A stretch of 64,000 nucleotides of DNA, taken from assembly GCA_963779735.1 (NCBI GenBank), contig CAVZZJ010000013.1, forward strand, positions 46,619 to 110,618, given 5' to 3'. Within the stretch, counting starts at the first letter, position 1; each line of letters starts with the position of its first letter. Of this stretch, positions 44,689 to 54,289 are shown piece by piece. The translations under genes and the position numbers were made by a program. This DNA comes from Bog-473 sp963779735 (GTDB lineage: Bacteria > Actinomycetota > Acidimicrobiia > Acidimicrobiales > RAAP-2). Below the pieces are notes generated by a model. The model was not told the origin of the DNA. It searched no databases and saw nothing but the letters and a program-made list of their open reading frames with translations.

Positions 44689-45789
44689 GTGGACGCATCC
44701 AGCCTACCGAAGATCTCCTCGGACGCTCACGTTGATGAACCGCACGATCTGTGGTTCGAGCGCTTGGACGAGTCTCTTCGAGGCCGAGCACCCCGGCGGA
44801 TTCAATCCGATGAGGATGGTGGGTGGACCCTCGTAGTCGATGGCACCGCGGTCGGTTGGTCGAATCTATCGGCACAAGAGGCCAAAGAGAAGGAGAATGC
44901 CCGCATTGCGGCAGCAACCTTGGACGTACGGCTCGACATGATGCGTACGGACAGCATCAACGGCGAGATCATTTACCCGACCATAGGGCTGTACGCCTGG
45001 AATATCGAAGACCCCCAGGTCGGGCAAGCTGCGTGTCGTATCTACAACGACTGGATCCTCGAGCGGCTAGGTGGGCATCGCCGCATAAAAGTCGCCGGCA
45101 TGATCCCGACTTGGGACCTCGAGATGGCACGTGCAGAGGTCGAGCGGATCGCCGACAACGCGTCGATCGGCGGTATCCTACTGCCCCTCGTCGGTACCCC
45201 CGAATGGAACATGCCGGAGTGGGAGCCGCTCTGGAGTGCCATCGCCGCGACCGGGAAATCGGTCGTGATGCACCAGGGAACGGGCCACAACATGATCTTT
45301 TACCGTGGTTGGGGGAGCGCGACGGCAAACCTCCTTGCCACCCAGACAATGGCGCCGCGGGCAGCAGCACTCTTCAGCTGTAGCGGTGTGCTCGAGCGTC
45401 ATCCTGAGCTCCATGTGGTGCTGGTTGAGGTAAACGCCGGCTGGCTGGCGTGGACGATGCACACCGTCGACGAGTACTACGAGGCTCATGCCGCTATCGG
45501 CTGGACGAAACCCAAGTTGGCGGAGTTGCCCAGCCACTACATCCGACGCCAGATCCATGCCACATTCCAGTGCGACCCAATCGGACTCGCCAACCTACCG
45601 ATCACCGGGCCCGACTGCCTGCTGTGGGGTAACGACTACCCCCACCCCGAGAGCACGTATCCGAACTCGAACAAGGTGCTCGATGATCTGCTCAAGAACG
45701 TCTCCCACGCCGACGCGTCCGCCGTGACGAGCGGCAATGCCGCTCGACTATTCGGGTTCTCCAACGACATCCTCACCACCGCCCCCTAG
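44689..45789 (+). CDS. Amidohydrolase-family (metal-dependent TIM-barrel) protein
   Basis: A 366-residue amidohydrolase_2 protein. Metal-site candidates are KISSDAHVDEP at the N-terminus, VVMHQGTGHN in the middle, and LLWGNDYPHPES near the C-terminus; VLERHPELHVVLVEVNAGWL is the conserved strand region. The start is GTG at 44689, with AAGAAGG upstream. Its composition is less GC-rich than that of genes in the first 34 kb. It is only distantly similar to the one at 42.6 kb, so the two may act at different steps of one pathway. Substrate unknown. Confidence 0.87.
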   Translation: MDASSLPKISSDAHVDEPHDLWFERLDESLRGRAPRRIQSDEDGGWTLVVDGTAVGWSNLSAQEAKEKENARIAAATLDVRLDMMRTDSINGEIIYPTIGLYAWNIEDPQVGQAACRIYNDWILERLGGHRRIKVAGMIPTWDLEMARAEVERIADNASIGGILLPLVGTPEWNMPEWEPLWSAIAATGKSVVMHQGTGHNMIFYRGWGSATANLLATQTMAPRAAALFSCSGVLERHPELHVVLVEVNAGWLAWTMHTVDEYYEAHAAIGWTKPKLAELPSHYIRRQIHATFQCDPIGLANLPITGPDCLLWGNDYPHPESTYPNSNKVLDDLLKNVSHADASAVTSGNAARLFGFSNDILTTAP

Positions 45790-45823
45790 CCCGGACCTTT
45801 CACTAACTCAGGTCTGAGGGGAT

Positions 45824-46105
45824 TTGCAGACTGACGTAGGGACCGAGGCGCGACTCTTTGAGCGTCGGCGCCTGCCAATGTGCGCGAAATCGAGATTTGA
45901 CAGTCCGTTGAGCGATTGCCGTCATTCGAACCGGCGACCGAGGGGCGCGGCGCAACTGCAGCGACCTGACGCGATGCTGAAGCACCTGGCGGAGCACGGA
46001 ATCACGCCGCGCGAAAACGACGTCCTGGACTTCCACGACCGCCGCCTGGTGTTCCTGGACGGTCGGGGCGTCGTGGTGAAGAGGGCGGAGTGGGTGCGCC
46101 ACTGA
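45824..46105 (+). CDS. Possible small hypothetical protein
   Basis: An open frame of 93 codons whose last ~45 residues (from RPDAMLKHLAEHGITPRE, then FHDRRLVFLDGRGVVV) look protein-like, while the first half does not. The true start may be the ATG at 45974. It ends 16 nt before the convergent permease. It could be the tail of a lost gene. Apart from it, nothing is recognised in 45790-46121. Confidence 0.25.
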   Translation: MQTDVGTEARLFERRRLPMCAKSRFDSPLSDCRHSNRRPRGAAQLQRPDAMLKHLAEHGITPRENDVLDFHDRRLVFLDGRGVVVKRAEWVRH

Positions 46106-46121
46106 ACCGGTGCCGCCAGCG

Positions 46122-48554
46122 TCACTCCATCCGTAGCAGCCGGGCGGGCCGCGCCCGTGCCGCCGCCAACGCCGGGCCGATGGCCAGCACGAGGGCTCCC
46201 ACCAGGACGGCCGCGCCCAGGCCCACGATGACCCAGAGATCGACGACCGGCTCAGGCACGACTCCGACGTTGAGGGCGAAGGCCCTCCAGACCACCCGAC
46301 CGAGCGCCACGCCGACCGGGACACCAACGACGAGGCCCACCAGGGTGACCGTCGTCGCCTGCCAGTACACCGTCGAGCCCACCTGGCGGCTCACGAACCC
46401 GAGCGCCTTGAGCAGTCCCATCTCCCGGCGCCTCCGACCCACGCTCACGATGAGCAGGTGGGTGACGGTGGCGGCGCCGAAGATGGCCAGGATGAAGCCG
46501 AGGATCAATGGGAAGTCGACCGCCTCGCCGAAGTTCACGAGCGTCGTCGGCGTGATCGGGGTCCCGACGTAGTTCTGATCGGCGGAGATGATGTGCTCGA
46601 TTGCCACGTGCCCGGAACCGCCCTGCGAGGCACTGGCCAGCACGGCGGTCTTCCCCAGAATCGACCCGACGCACTGCACGTTGGCCGCGCCGTGCGGACA
46701 CACCGCCTGCTCGTACCCGCCGAGGGTCAGCGCCGCACCGGTGCCCAGCCCGACCTCTCCGTCGCCGACACCGGTCGGGAGCGCGACCGTCCCCACGACC
46801 CGAAACGGCACGGTGCGCGCGTGTCCGGTGGGCGATGCGAACTCCACGGGCACAACGGCGCCCGCATGGGTGCCGATCAGGCGGATGGTGGACGAGCCCA
46901 AGGCGATCTCGCCTGGACCGTCAGGAAGCCGACCACTGATCGCCACCAGGAGGGGTGGGCCGCGGACGGCGGCGTACGCGGCCGCCTGCACGGTCACACC
47001 ATCGATGGAGATGGGTGCGCCCGTAGCCACGGTGATGCGGTCGATTCCCTTGTGGCGTTCGAGCCCCCGGATCACCTGACGCTGGTCGGCTTGGGAGAGC
47101 GACGTGCTCGGCGTGCTCGGCGTTCCGTAAATGATCACCTGGTAGGCATCGCCGAAGAGTGCCGGCGTGGCGTCGAGATGCGTCAGGCTGGACCCGAAGA
47201 CGGCGGTGCCGCACAGCGCGGCCACGGCGAGCACCGCGCCCAGGAGCGCGGTGGCCACCGGCGCGGAGTTAACGCCGCTCCCGCGCTCGAGCGCGTTGCG
47301 CACCCCGACCACCATGGTCGGTGGCGCACCCGCCGCGCCCACAAATCCGACGACGGCCGACGGGCGGGGACGACGGGCGTCGTCCGGCCGGCCACGCGCG
47401 GCGCGGAGCGACGGCCACACCCCCAGGGCGAGCACGACCACCACCGTGGTGACCGCTCCCAGCAGAAGGACAGGACCGTCGAAACGCAGGCCCGACGATG
47501 GCTCGGCGAGGCGAGCGTCGCCGACCGGGGCGAAAGGGGAGAGCGCAAAGGCGATGACCAACGCTCCCGCGGCGCCGACCAGGCCGACGAGCAGGGTCGA
47601 TGCCATGCCCAGCCCCACCAGGCCGCTCCGCTCGAGGCCGAGCACTTGGAGGATGGGGAACTCGTCGCTCTCCACCCGGCGGGTTCGGCTCAGCGCCTGC
47701 CCGACGACCGCCGCCCCGGCCAGGGCGGCCAGCGCGGCCAGCAACCACCAGCCGACCGCCTGCGGATGGATGGAGTCGGCGACCAACACCTCGGGGGTGC
47801 TCACGTCCGTGAAGGAGGCGTTGCCGAGCGACTTGACGTAGTTCTTGAAGGCGTCGACGTCGGCGGCCCCGTGGCGCAGCTTCACGAGGTAGAGGTATCC
47901 CGACGTCGTCTTCGGCAATACGGAACGGGCGAAGGCCGGTGTCGTGTAGATGTCGTACAACGGGGTGGTCCCGGCCTGGAACTCGTAAGCGGCCGCTTCC
48001 ATGCCGACGACGTGGAACGAGACGAACGGGCCCGTCGGCGAGGGACCCGCACCGGTGGCGTTGTTGACGGCTTCCGATTGGGAGGCGGCATACATCCTCA
48101 TCGACAGGACGGTCCCGACGTGGACCCCGTTGTCCCGCTGCAGGTTGAAGGAGGCCAGCACCTCGTCGGGCGACGATGGGTTGGGCATCCTGCCGGAGAC
48201 GAGGTTGACGGTCCTGGACATCTCCTTAGGTGGCACGTACACGACGTTGAAGTCGTTGTTGTCGATCGGGTGCGTGCAGACGCACCTAGGCTGACCGTTG
48301 TAGGCGACCGGTGCCGTCGTGATGGAGGCGACGGTGGGATACCGGGAGAGCTGCGGGAGCGGCGACCCGTTGAAGACCACGAAGTCGTAGCCGTGAGTCC
48401 GCACGAAGGCGGGGAACGCGGTCGCCGTCCGCCTGCCGGCGCCGGCGGCGGCCATGACCACACCTCCGACGACCGCGATGAGGATCGCCAACGCCAGCCA
48501 CGATCGCCACCGGCGGCGCAACTCGGCCCGGAAGATCAGCCTGAGCGCGTCCAC
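46122..48554 (-). CDS. FtsX-like ABC transporter permease
   Basis: An 810-residue permease of the MacB/FtsX type. One helix near the N-terminus (about 17-38) precedes a large extracytoplasmic domain, then helices at about 260-390 (first FtsX block). A second extracytoplasmic domain and a final block of three helices (about 690-805) follow; the sequence LLIVSVGRRRREMGLLKALGF is the typical FtsX cytoplasmic loop. AGGAAGGTGAG precedes the GTG. No ATPase partner is adjacent on either side, so it is an orphan in this window. Role could be lipid, lipoprotein or peptide export. Confidence 0.87.
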   Translation of the reverse strand: MDALRLIFRAELRRRWRSWLALAILIAVVGGVVMAAAGAGRRTATAFPAFVRTHGYDFVVFNGSPLPQLSRYPTVASITTAPVAYNGQPRCVCTHPIDNNDFNVVYVPPKEMSRTVNLVSGRMPNPSSPDEVLASFNLQRDNGVHVGTVLSMRMYAASQSEAVNNATGAGPSPTGPFVSFHVVGMEAAAYEFQAGTTPLYDIYTTPAFARSVLPKTTSGYLYLVKLRHGAADVDAFKNYVKSLGNASFTDVSTPEVLVADSIHPQAVGWWLLAALAALAGAAVVGQALSRTRRVESDEFPILQVLGLERSGLVGLGMASTLLVGLVGAAGALVIAFALSPFAPVGDARLAEPSSGLRFDGPVLLLGAVTTVVVVLALGVWPSLRAARGRPDDARRPRPSAVVGFVGAAGAPPTMVVGVRNALERGSGVNSAPVATALLGAVLAVAALCGTAVFGSSLTHLDATPALFGDAYQVIIYGTPSTPSTSLSQADQRQVIRGLERHKGIDRITVATGAPISIDGVTVQAAAYAAVRGPPLLVAISGRLPDGPGEIALGSSTIRLIGTHAGAVVPVEFASPTGHARTVPFRVVGTVALPTGVGDGEVGLGTGAALTLGGYEQAVCPHGAANVQCVGSILGKTAVLASASQGGSGHVAIEHIISADQNYVGTPITPTTLVNFGEAVDFPLILGFILAIFGAATVTHLLIVSVGRRRREMGLLKALGFVSRQVGSTVYWQATTVTLVGLVVGVPVGVALGRVVWRAFALNVGVVPEPVVDLWVIVGLGAAVLVGALVLAIGPALAAARARPARLLRME

Positions 48555-49014
48555 GCGCCTCTCACCTTCCTAGGCCAGTACCGGTGGGCGGTGTGGCCCG
48601 AGCGTCGCTTCACCAGATCCATCCTTGTCCACCGACGTCGAAATCGATTTCGCACGCCACTTTCGTGGCACGACGGTGCGCCTACCAGGCAGGCTAAGGC
48701 GAAGCGGTGTCACGTGCCAGGGTGGTACCACCCCACGACCTTGGTGATATTTCCCCCACCATGAACCAGACAATCATTGCCCAACTCGGCACTGCCAGCG
48801 GTTCCTTTGCGCGCCGGTCTCGTGCCACGTCTTCGCGGTTCTACGGTCGACGATGCTGCCTTTCGCGAGCGGGCTCACTCCGCGCACTCACTTCCAGCCT
48901 GCGGGCGATCCCTGGGCGGAAAGTCGGACACACGCTTTGGGTGCCCCCAGCGGGCCCGGACCGGATCGAGCTCGAGCCACCCGCTCAGCGGGTTGATGGT
49001 TACATTTGCTCGTA
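48555..49014. other. 460-nt intergenic region, no gene found
   Basis: Between divergent permease and acetyltransferase genes. It contains the palindrome at 48639-48652 and, just before the acetyltransferase, a hairpin ACCCGC-TCA-GCGGGT (48979-48993). Open frames in it have no protein-like features. Nothing else is recognised. Confidence 0.6.
48639..48652. promoter_or_regulatory. Perfect palindrome CGAAATCGATTTCG upstream of FtsX permease
   Basis: A 14-bp perfect dyad 85 bp before the permease start. It shares the central AATCGATT with the GH43 operator and fits the LacI pattern except at the outermost base pair. Candidate operator for the permease; no regulator is adjacent. Confidence 0.4.
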
Positions 49015-49611
49015 GTGGACCGCTCTCAGATTCAGATCTCGTCTGCCGGGCCAGATCGACTCTCTGTACTCGCGTCAGTTTTCGGACGGGCGTTCGTGAA
49101 TGAACCGATGATGTGCTGGCCGATGGGCGACGTAAAAGACCCTGCCGAGCGATTCACGCGCTGCTTCGCCTTCTTTCTCGAGATCGCGCTCGGACTCGGG
49201 CTGGTGTCGGAGGCGGGCGCGGCGAATGGAGCAGCAGTCTGGATCCCACCTGGGCGCGTGGGGGTGTGGACGGACCACCCGTGGAATCAACCGCGCATCC
49301 ACGCACTTGCCGAAGATGGCGGTCATCGGTACGACGCGTTCTGGCGCTGGGTTGACTCCCGCAGCCCGATCGAGCCGCTTTGGCAACTCGACTCGATCGC
49401 CGTCGAACCATCGGTGCAAGGCCGTGGCTTCGGAAAGGCGTTGATCTTGGCAGGGCTGGCACGAGCGCGAGTTGACGGGGTGGGGGCCTTCCTTTCGACG
49501 GGCACCGAGCGCAACGTCTCGATATATGGGAGATACGGCTTCCGTGTCGTCGAAGACGCAGATGCACCGGCCGGAGGGCCACGCATCTGGTTCATGCGCT
49601 GGGACCCGTGA
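49015..49611 (+). CDS. GNAT family N-acetyltransferase
   Basis: A 198-residue acetyltransferase. The acetyl-CoA loop is at LDSIAVEPSVQGRGFGKALI (V-x-P-x-x-QGRGFG), followed by FLSTGTERNVSIYGRYGFRVVED, the conserved N-x-x-x-Y-x-x-x-GF end. The N-terminal part FVNEPMMCWPMGD resembles the group annotated as puromycin-acetyltransferase-like. GTG at 49015 is preferred to TTG at 49006, but no strong ribosome site is seen for either. A small hairpin lies just upstream. Substrate unknown. Confidence 0.83.
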   Translation: MDRSQIQISSAGPDRLSVLASVFGRAFVNEPMMCWPMGDVKDPAERFTRCFAFFLEIALGLGLVSEAGAANGAAVWIPPGRVGVWTDHPWNQPRIHALAEDGGHRYDAFWRWVDSRSPIEPLWQLDSIAVEPSVQGRGFGKALILAGLARARVDGVGAFLSTGTERNVSIYGRYGFRVVEDADAPAGGPRIWFMRWDP

Positions 49612-49835
49612 CGGGGAGCTGACGCACACGACGAAGATCGCGTGATTGGAAGTGTCTGGTTCAAGCAGAGTCTCGTCACGCGCCTAACGGTCTCGCCCGG
49701 CGTAAATTGGTCCCCTTTCGGAAGCAGGACTCTTCTCCGCGCACCGATTTCCGGTCTGCTTATTGCCAGACCATGAGGTCGGTTGGCTCGGACCCCGGAG
49801 AACCGATTCGGCGTCTCGTGCGTCATGGAAGGTGG

Positions 49836-50750
49836 ATGAGACGCGGTTCGTATACGACGACCAAATGGGTGCTTGCGTGCACGACGATGGTCATGGTGGC
49901 TGCCTCGCAGGCAGGGAGCGCGACGGGTGCGGTGCACCTTGTGTCAGACCAAGGGGCTGTCCACTCGGCGTCGTTGCCGGCCCGCGCCGATGTCGTGCGG
50001 GGACGCTTTGTGACCTCCGTTTCACTCGATAGTGGAGTTCTCAACGTCGTGCCCGCTCCCGAGCACGACCGTCCAAGGGTCACCGAAGAGTCGGCGGCAC
50101 AAAAGATCTGGGCCAGCCCTGTGCTACTCGGCCGCCAAGAAGGACCGCTCGGCTACGGACTGATCACTATCTCGCTGCACGTCAAGGGCGTGGCGCGCGT
50201 TTTCAGGCTTCCAGCCTGGGTGGGATTCGCCAAGGCCACGGACACAGCGAGCTGCCCCGCTGAACGATCCGTGCCCACCACGAATCCCAGCGGGACTTCA
50301 CTCACGGCACTGCCCTCCAACGGCTACGCCGCCGTGGTGATCGGGGCCGTCAGTGGCTCACCGGCGGTCAGCTACACCGCACGTAGCAGCGTCTGCACTT
50401 CGGTCCAAGCTGCCTCACTCGCCAAGGCCACCGAGGTTCTCTCCGTTCCGTGGCAACTGCTGAGCGGCCCGAGGACCGGGTCGATCCGGCTGCGAGCGAC
50501 CCTGCCACCGTGCGGAGATCTCGAGGGGATCAGCAGCGGCGGATCGGCCAAGGCCTGGACGATCACAGTTGGCGCAGTCGTGCCTGACGTTCTCGGCCGC
50601 TGCGGCCGCACCCACTCGGCCACGCAGACGGTCGACCTGGGACCGCCGGGGAATCCCCCCGGTGCACCACCGTCCCCGGTCTCGGCGAGCACTTTGATCC
50701 TCCATGGACCCCTTGGGCCGGTCGCTCTGGCGCTGGCGCCCGCATCGTGA
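49836..50750 (+). CDS. Secreted hypothetical protein
   Basis: A 304-residue protein with an N-terminal signal sequence (KWVLACTTMVMVAASQAGSATG, cleavage near 30-33). The mature part has no family I can name; it contains several Cys (SSVCTS; LPPCGDLEG; GRCGRTH) that could form disulfides, and a Pro-rich stretch (GPPGNPPGAPPSP) before the end. The ATG at 49836 follows GGAAGGTGG; an earlier ATG at 49773 would put 21 residues before the signal. It lies between an acetyltransferase and a CocE-type hydrolase with spacers of over 200 nt on each side. Confidence 0.65.
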   Translation: MRRGSYTTTKWVLACTTMVMVAASQAGSATGAVHLVSDQGAVHSASLPARADVVRGRFVTSVSLDSGVLNVVPAPEHDRPRVTEESAAQKIWASPVLLGRQEGPLGYGLITISLHVKGVARVFRLPAWVGFAKATDTASCPAERSVPTTNPSGTSLTALPSNGYAAVVIGAVSGSPAVSYTARSSVCTSVQAASLAKATEVLSVPWQLLSGPRTGSIRLRATLPPCGDLEGISSGGSAKAWTITVGAVVPDVLGRCGRTHSATQTVDLGPPGNPPGAPPSPVSASTLILHGPLGPVALALAPAS

Positions 50751-50975
50751 CCATGGTGCAACGGGAGACGACTTCTGAGGGTGAAGTCCTGGCAGCTGGT
50801 GTGCCACCTGGGATCGGGTGCCAGGAACGCCGTGAGCACCAACGGGCCTAGCGTCCCCGCCCGCAAGAGCCGGAACAGCGAGGCATCGGCGCTCGGACCA
50901 ACTGGGTGCTCCGTGGATGTCTGACGCTCGACGAATGAACGACATGACGGATCTCCCCGGCGCGCTCGCCTGGGG

Positions 50976-52587
50976 CTAACTCAAGGCATGCGGCAGGGTG
51001 ACGAAGGAGAGCTTGCCCGGTTCGTGGTACACGACTTGTTCCGCGGGCTGCATGTCGGTCCCGGTGGCAGCGGGCTCGCCGGTACCGAGGTTGCGGGCAT
51101 ACACGGGGTGCGCACCGCTCGACACTTGGATCCGCAGACAGTGGCCGGCGCCAAGGCGGTGTCCCACGGGCCACATCGGCACCGACACGCTGAATGCTCC
51201 GTCGGCAGAGCGTAGGATCGATGACGGATTCAGGCGTCGCAGCCCGTCGCAGATGTTGATCGAACTACCGTCGGGTGAGACGTCGCACAGCCGTACGAAG
51301 AAGTCGGTGTGATTTAGGCTCGAGGTAACCCACAGTTCGGCCTCGACCGCGCCGATCAGAACGAGAGGGTCCGCCAGCGGGTCGGACGTGTACACCAGAA
51401 CGTCCGGTCGCGCTTCGAGCTCTCGATTGTCCACGGAGCCACCGGTGAGCATGCCGATGCCGCCGATCGACGGGGTCGGCTTGGCGGGGTCGTAACGATA
51501 TGGGTCGGGCGGCGAGGGCGCATCCGGCGCTTCAGTTGCAAGACGCCCGCCGGCATTCAGATACCATCGCTTGGGTTCGGCGGGAGGCGGCCAGTCGTCG
51601 AGGTCGCGCCAGCCGCCAGCCTCTCCCTGAACCTCAATCGTCACTGGGCGTTCGGGGATCAGTCCGACCGCCTCGCGGAGATAGGTGTCAAACCAGACCA
51701 GTGGTGCATCGGTCAACCCACCTTCGCCACCCCCTCCGAGATGCCCGCCGCCGCCGATACGAAGGCGCACGGGGGCGGCCGACCCGCGTAGGGCGGCATA
51801 GTCGTCGAGCACCCGCGGCAAGGGATAATCGTGCCAGCCGTCGACCAGCAGCGTGGGCACTGTCCAATCTGTCAACAGCGCGCTCGTAGTCGAGCGGCGA
51901 CCAGAACGGGTCGTCTAGCCCGGCATGAGCGAGCTGGTCCTGGTAGAGCTCAAGGTCGGAACCGGTCAGGTGGCGGATCACGTCACCGAGGGGGAGGTGA
52001 TCGAATGCCTCCCTCAGTTCTGCCATCCGCCGCTCGATCGCCTCGGGTGAGACGTCGGTGATCGTGTTGGCGTTTGGGGGCTTGTTGAACTGCGTCGCAC
52101 CGATATCCCAGGGGATGATGACCTCAAGGGCGAGCGATCCGCCCGGGTACCACGAGAAGGCACGGACCGACGCGGAAAGGCCGATCACCATGGCCTTGAG
52201 ATGAGGCGGTCGCGTCGATGCCAGTGCCCACTGGGTAAAGCCCATGTAGCTGGCCCCAAAGGTGCCGAGACGTCCGTTGAACCATGGCTGCCGAGCGACC
52301 CAGTCGGCAGTGGTGCCCCCGTCGGATGCTTCCATGAAATAGCTGTGAGAACCGCTTGAGCCATCGGTGCCGCGGCACGCCTGAAGCATGTAGCGGTATC
52401 CCCGGGCTGCGAACTCCGGCCCAGACCCGGAGGACACGCTTCGGCGTCCATAAGGGGTGCGCTCGAGGATCGTCGGGGCGTCCAGGACCCCGACCGGATG
52501 ATAGATGTCAGCCAGCAGGACCACCCCGTCGGACATTGTCACCTTGGTATCGCGCTCGACCTCTACCTCGTTTGTTCGCTCGCGCAT
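50976..52587 (-). pseudogene. CocE/NonD-type X-Pro dipeptidyl-peptidase-like hydrolase, frameshifted
   Basis: Two frames make up one ~535-residue CocE-type acyl hydrolase. The N-terminal frame (from ATG 52587) has TMSDGVVLLADIYHP, ERTPYGRR, and the nucleophile elbow GTFGASYMGF, then breaks near 51875. The C-terminal frame (from about 51875) begins TDWTVPTLLVDGWHDY with the catalytic Asp, then GGGGHLGG with the His, and the beta-sandwich to 50976. One indel within about 51868-51882 explains the break. All three catalytic residues survive. Such enzymes cleave esters or amides; substrate unknown. Could be active if the frameshift is an error. Confidence 0.85.
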
Positions 52588-52770
52588 GGTCCGATCCTTC
52601 GAGTCCCGTTGTCCCGTTGTCCCGTTGTCCTTCCCGGCAGTCTCACCGCTTGCTCGACACCGGTCAAGGACACAGGCAACGGTCAGATGACGCGTACCGA
52701 ACGGGTTACGGCACTTCAAGATTTCATTGGCTCGACCCCAGGCGTTGTGCTCAGCGACCTCCCCCGTTGC

Positions 52771-54000
52771 TCACACGACGACGCCGTCGACTCGCAGCCG
52801 AGCGATCTCCTCGCGCGAGAAGCCGAGTCCACCCAGCACCTGATCCGTGTGCTGGGCGAAGTCCGGCGCAACCGGAGGGTCGCCGCCTTCCTCGTCGAAG
52901 AGGATCGGTGGGATGGGGAGCTTCACGCCCCCACCGGGGTAGTCGACGTAGCGGACGAAGCCATTCGCCAGGGTCTGGGGGTCGTCGAGGATCTCCTCGG
53001 GGGTCTGGGCGGGACACCACGCACCCCTGGCGGTGACAAGGACCTCCTTCCACTCGGCGAACGTCCTCGACGCGAAGACCTCCTCTAGGATCGCGAGCAG
53101 CTCGTCGCTGTTGGCGATCCGCTCGTTGGAGTGGACGAACCGGCTGTCGCTGGCGAGGTCTGGACGCTCGAGGTGCGTGCAGAGATCTACGAAGTCGCTG
53201 TCGGCGTCGCCGAGGAAGCACAGGCTCAAGAAGCGGTAGTCCTTGGTCTGATACGTCGACATCACGGCTCGGCTCACGCCGGGAAAGCCCCCGCTCACTT
53301 TGGGCCGCTCGACGGGTCCGAACTTCCGGAGCGGCCCTTCTCCCTCCTGGGCGCCCAGCAGCGCCATCCCCTGGAACCAGACGGCGGTTCCCATGAGCGA
53401 CGAGTCGACGACCGAGGCAAAGCCGGTCCGCTCGCGCCGCAGAAGGGCGGCGCAGATGCCGCCGGCCAAGACCAAGCCCGAGATCCCGTCTCCGTGCCCG
53501 GTCATATTCGGCGGCCAGCTCACACCGGCCGAGTCCATCGCCGACTGAGCCAGTGACCCGCGGTACCACCAGCTGAGGTGGTCGTAGCCGGGCCGCTCTG
53601 CGTCCGGGCCCTTTGGGCCGTACCCGCTGCCACGCGCGTAGATGACGTCGGGGTTGACTGCTCTGATGTCCTCAACGTCCATCTTCAGCTTGCGACGGGT
53701 CGCCGGCAGGTAGCTCGTCACGAACACGTCGGCATCGGCCACCAGACGGTAGATCAGTTCCTGACCCGCCGGGGACGCCAGGTTGATCGCTACCGACTTC
53801 TTGCCGCGGCTGTAGTGCTTGAATCCCGGGGCGCTGCGGCCCGGCTCGAGGTTGCCCTGACGCATCGGGTCGGGCGCTGTCGTGCTCTCGACCTTCACGA
53901 CGTCGGCACCCCAGTGGGCGAGCACGCCAGCCGCTGAGGGGACGAATGCCCATGCAGTCACGTCGACAACCTTGATGCCGTCCAAGATCTTGACGAACAT
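52771..54000 (-). CDS. Class III CoA transferase (CaiB/BaiF family)
   Basis: A 409-residue family III CoA transferase, which moves CoA between carboxylic acids. N-terminal LDGIKVVDVTAWAFVPSAAGVLAHWGADVVKVE, then RGKKSVAINL, ATRRKLKMD, and MTGHGDGISGLVLAGGICAALL with the region of the catalytic Asp; also VVDSSLMGTAVW. Two adjacent ATGs (54003 and 54000) follow GGAGGTG; the second has the better spacing. The neighbours are a CocE-type hydrolase and, further on, a carboxylic acid reductase, so activation of a carboxylate in a degradation path is plausible. Confidence 0.9.
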   Translation of the reverse strand: MFVKILDGIKVVDVTAWAFVPSAAGVLAHWGADVVKVESTTAPDPMRQGNLEPGRSAPGFKHYSRGKKSVAINLASPAGQELIYRLVADADVFVTSYLPATRRKLKMDVEDIRAVNPDVIYARGSGYGPKGPDAERPGYDHLSWWYRGSLAQSAMDSAGVSWPPNMTGHGDGISGLVLAGGICAALLRRERTGFASVVDSSLMGTAVWFQGMALLGAQEGEGPLRKFGPVERPKVSGGFPGVSRAVMSTYQTKDYRFLSLCFLGDADSDFVDLCTHLERPDLASDSRFVHSNERIANSDELLAILEEVFASRTFAEWKEVLVTARGAWCPAQTPEEILDDPQTLANGFVRYVDYPGGGVKLPIPPILFDEEGGDPPVAPDFAQHTDQVLGGLGFSREEIARLRVDGVVV

Positions 54001-54289
54001 CATCACCTCCCGATCGGCCGTGGAGAGCAAACGGGAAGCTGACCTCGCTGACCGACAGCACGAGACGGGTTTGCCCGAGTCGCCTCTCCTGACTATTGGG
54101 CGTGATGGTAGTCGCCCGGCAAGTGCGCACAACCCGACCCCCGAGACGAGCGACACGATGCTGTCCTCGTCGCCGCGCCCTCGCAGAAGCTGAAGGGCAA
54201 TCATGGAACGCGAGGGGGCTGCTACTCTCGTTTCCACGCCGGATCACCGATCCGGTCCTGGCGCGTCTCTGCTTCAAGTTTTGCGGAGG

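Noticed and set aside
48777..49000. Open frames of about 100 codons between the permease and the acetyltransferase
   Set aside because: They have no conserved-looking segments, no ribosome site and arginine/proline-rich text typical of non-coding GC-rich frames.
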